From contig OY783211.1 in NCBI GenBank assembly GCA_963678705.1, positions 11,794,603-11,858,602 of the forward strand: a stretch of DNA of 64,000 nucleotides, written 5' to 3'. This DNA comes from Panorpa germanica (taxonomy: Eukaryota > Arthropoda > Insecta > Mecoptera > Panorpidae). Position numbers and translations under genes: made by a program. Under the pieces are notes generated by a model. It made no database searches. It was not told where the DNA came from and worked only from the letters and a program-made list of their open reading frames with translations. Shown here in pieces: positions 61,719 to 64,000 of the stretch (within the stretch, counting starts at the first letter, position 1; each line of letters begins with the position of its first letter).

Positions 61719-63600
61719 AGATTTAAAAGATTAACTTAGTACGAGTAATTCGTAAACCGAGTACTATCATTACATTCACTTAGTTTATAAATATAAGAAA
61801 ATGTTTCTCATTGAGATCTCTTCGAGATTATAAAATACATAAACTTGAAATATGTTTTAAGTGCGAAGTGTCTTCGTAAAATGTAGTCAGTTAGTATTTT
61901 ATTTATGTACACCAACCTGTAGCTCTTTATTCCTTTATTTCTTCATCTTCAAGTTGAACGCTCTCCTTGGGTTAATGCAGTTGATAATTTTTATTATCTG
62001 ATTTTATATTTTTTCAATACAATCATTTTTTCGTACAATAATTTGCAAGGTAAGTAGATTCCTTGTTGGCTATAAAGCGGCTGGAATCTGGATGATTTGA
62101 CGTTAAATTCTGATACTGGTAAGAGCTATAGGTATCTTCCAGTAAGGAGAGCGAAAGAATCCAGTAGGTGTGGAGACTATTAAAGTTTTTGACGTTGGTT
62201 ATCGATTTCTGATAAAAATACTCTAAATTATTGCTATCACACGCTGAGTTGAACAAATTTAAAGCCATTAATAAAAATAAGAATTTTCATGGTTTCTTCC
62301 ATGAGCATAAGCGTTCCTTGTGCGTATCTTGTAAATTTCTTTTTCCTCTGATATTATCTAGTGTGAAATTCATTCGTTTATTAATCTGGCAAAATAAAAG
62401 TTAACAATTTTGTTCTAGTCCAATTCATAACGCATGATGTCGAAGAAAAAGTTACAAATTCAGATCCTATTAGTTGTAAATTTTCATTACAAAAATTGAT
62501 TTTTTTAAAAGCTATTAGGAGATATTAAAGAATTTTATAATTTTTAATTTGTATTCAGAAAAGGGCAAGGGCTAATACGCACGCCCTTAAATGACTTAAA
62601 TAAAGTCAAATGAAATGAAAACCCAAAAGTGTACCGACTTTGAGGCTGTCTAGTTTAACACAATTATTATTTGTATTTATTAAGGTTACACCCTGAATCC
62701 ATAAATTATAAGTAAAAATACATATAACTATTGGAACATCAAGCGCCGTAAAGAAAGAAGAAGACCTTAATGTTGGGAATGCAACGAAACGATGAATATG
62801 CCACAAAATTTAATCGAATAGTTTAAATTCTAAGATTGTGGGTTAAATATACAAGAGATACACTCCAGCTAGAGTGATCAAGGGCATTTATGCTTGATGC
62901 AAGACTACTGTGTATTCGAAATCGATTGCCGGACCAACGTTATATTTTCTGTGTGTTAATGAGATACCTCTGAAAATTAAAATTTCAGTTCAGTACATAT
63001 ATGTAAAATTGTACTTTCTAAACTTATCGAATAAGGCAGCAATGCTTTAAACTCGAATATTGCTTTCATCTCAAAACTGCACATCGCTAAAAAATGAACA
63101 AAATATATCGCTTTTCCGGGTGTAAAACTACATTACATTTACATTGAGTTACATTCATTATAAGTATCTAATTACAAGTATATGCTAGGAAATTTTGATA
63201 AATTTTAGGTAAATTTCAAATTATTAATTTTTTTATATACATTTATTTGTAAGCTATTTATTTTATCAAAGAAATATTTAAATAAACGTTGTAAAGCCTT
63301 AAGTATTCTTTAAAGTAATAGAAGATTTAGTTATATGCAACTATGGGTTTAAGAAATACGAGCAAAGTTGTACACTGTACTAAATCATTACATATTTTTA
63401 GTGAAGTGCGCTACTTTGCAGCAATACAATTCAATACATATCAAATATGCAAAGAAATTGTATGCACAAATTGTTGGCAATTGAGATCTATATCAGATTG
63501 ATCATAGCTAGCATATTTTTATCATAGGGCACACTGGTAAAGAGGTATTGTATAAAAACCATTTTGGTTTGCATTTTCATTTACTCCTGCTACTGTATTA
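61719..63600. other. AT-rich intergenic DNA, no gene recognised
   Basis: An 81-codon minus-strand frame at 62023-62268 (MALNLFNSACDSNNLEYF start) is relatively well mixed in composition. On the plus strand the same place has an excellent donor (GCAAG|GTAAGT, GT at 62050) preceded by an open 96-nt stretch with an acceptor at 61953. The two readings are incompatible and neither is supported by homology. Confidence 0.3.
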
Positions 63601-64000
63601 TTTTTTTTTTTTTTTTTTTTTTTTTTATTTATTTAGGCTTTGGCTTATTCAGCCTTCTTGCCATTGCTTTTATTTGTAAAATTATATAAAAATTTACATA
63701 TAAATTATAATTGTTCTAATAAATACAAAACAAATTGATTCTTTTAAAAAATTAAATTTAAAATTAAATACATACTAAATAAAATATTTTAACTTAAATT
63801 ACACTTCTATATTATTTTCTATCACAAAGTTTGTTAATATTTCCGCCGTTGCTTCACTTGTCATTAAACAGGACATATTGACTGGGAACTGTGTTACATT
63901 ACATAAATCATTTAAAAGTCTATCAATTTTTGATGTTAAAAGATGACACCCTAGAATTATATGGTCCAAAGACCCTTCTTCTCCACATCTACAATTTGGT
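63601..64000 (-). mobile_element. LINE 3' end with poly(A), cut by window edge
   Basis: Minus strand: an ORF2 end (64000-63799), a 3' UTR of about 170 nt ending in AAGGCTGAATAAGCC and AATAAATA, and an A tail seen as 26 T on the plus strand (63601-63626). The 3' UTR has a small hairpin (GGCT...AGCC) just before the tail. The target duplication cannot be checked because the 5' end lies outside the window. Confidence 0.85.
63799..64000 (-). CDS. LINE ORF2 C-terminus, partial (66 aa seen)
   Basis: The open frame enters from beyond the right edge and ends at 63799. It begins PNCRCGEEGSLDHIILGC, the C-x-C-G-E-x3-x-D/E-H-I-I-x2-C zinc-knuckle motif that closes ORF2 of many insect non-LTR retrotransposons, followed by a helical tail (EATAEILTNFVIENNIEV at the end). 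There is no stop or frameshift in the visible part, so the element may be young. The clade cannot be fixed from this piece. Confidence 0.75.
   Translation of the reverse strand, partial: PNCRCGEEGSLDHIILGCHLLTSKIDRLLNDLCNVTQFPVNMSCLMTSEATAEILTNFVIENNIEV

Noticed and set aside
61954-62049. Possible 96-nt plus-strand exon between AG and GTAAGT
   Set aside because: No neighbouring exon, no homology, and a competing open frame on the other strand.

Overview
The window is AT-rich, gene-poor eukaryotic DNA, almost certainly from an insect. The evidence for an insect is a 17.6/gypsy-type LTR retrotransposon primed by tRNA-Ser, a 5'-truncated Jockey-clade LINE, mariner relics, short hAT-like and Harbinger-like MITEs, and arthropod-style core promoter elements (TATA plus a TCAGT initiator). 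I cannot name the species or order with confidence.

Layout. Positions 1-18,100 are mostly unannotatable AT-rich DNA. They carry two copies of a 0.65-kb Harbinger-like MITE (2183-2855 and 13476-14125), a 435-bp foldback repeat (5866-6300), mariner relics and several perfect hairpins. The one convincing cellular gene is a two-exon SKP1-like gene on the minus strand (5074 to 4356). It has a clean GT-AG intron, an intact 156-codon frame and a polyA signal 24 nt past the stop. Positions 18384-25159 are one complete, structurally intact LTR retrotransposon on the minus strand, with 416-bp LTRs that look identical, a 4-bp GTGA target duplication, a tRNA-Ser primer-binding site, a polypurine tract, and open gag, pol and env-like frames. 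It sits inside an older interspersed repeat whose relatives recur at about 35.1, 44.9 and 46.1 kb. Positions 25,190-64,000 are again mainly noncoding. They hold eroded LINE ends (about 30.1, 30.9, 38.1, 46.9, 47.5 and 51.8 kb), one young Jockey-clade fragment with a perfect 20-bp target duplication (33381-34185), a hAT-like MITE with a perfect 8-bp target duplication (48495-48768), two long (AT)n tracts and, at the right edge, the 3' end of another LINE on the minus strand. Two TATA-containing sequences followed by splice-donor-like sites (about 43.85 and 47.64 kb) may be promoters with first exons. A minus-strand stretch at 61.2-61.7 kb looks coding but is frame-broken and unidentified.

How the parts work together. 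The retrotransposon is the only multi-gene unit. Gag, then pol by a probable -1 frameshift at a CCCAAAC heptamer next to a TAATG stop-start overlap, then an env-like frame overlapping the end of pol by 8 nt. The env-like product keeps only the membrane-proximal half of an F-type envelope protein. The SKP1-like protein would be expected to act as a ubiquitin-ligase adaptor, but its C-terminal F-box-binding region is replaced by a lysine-rich tail. No tRNA or rRNA gene, CRISPR array or bacterial-type operon was seen.
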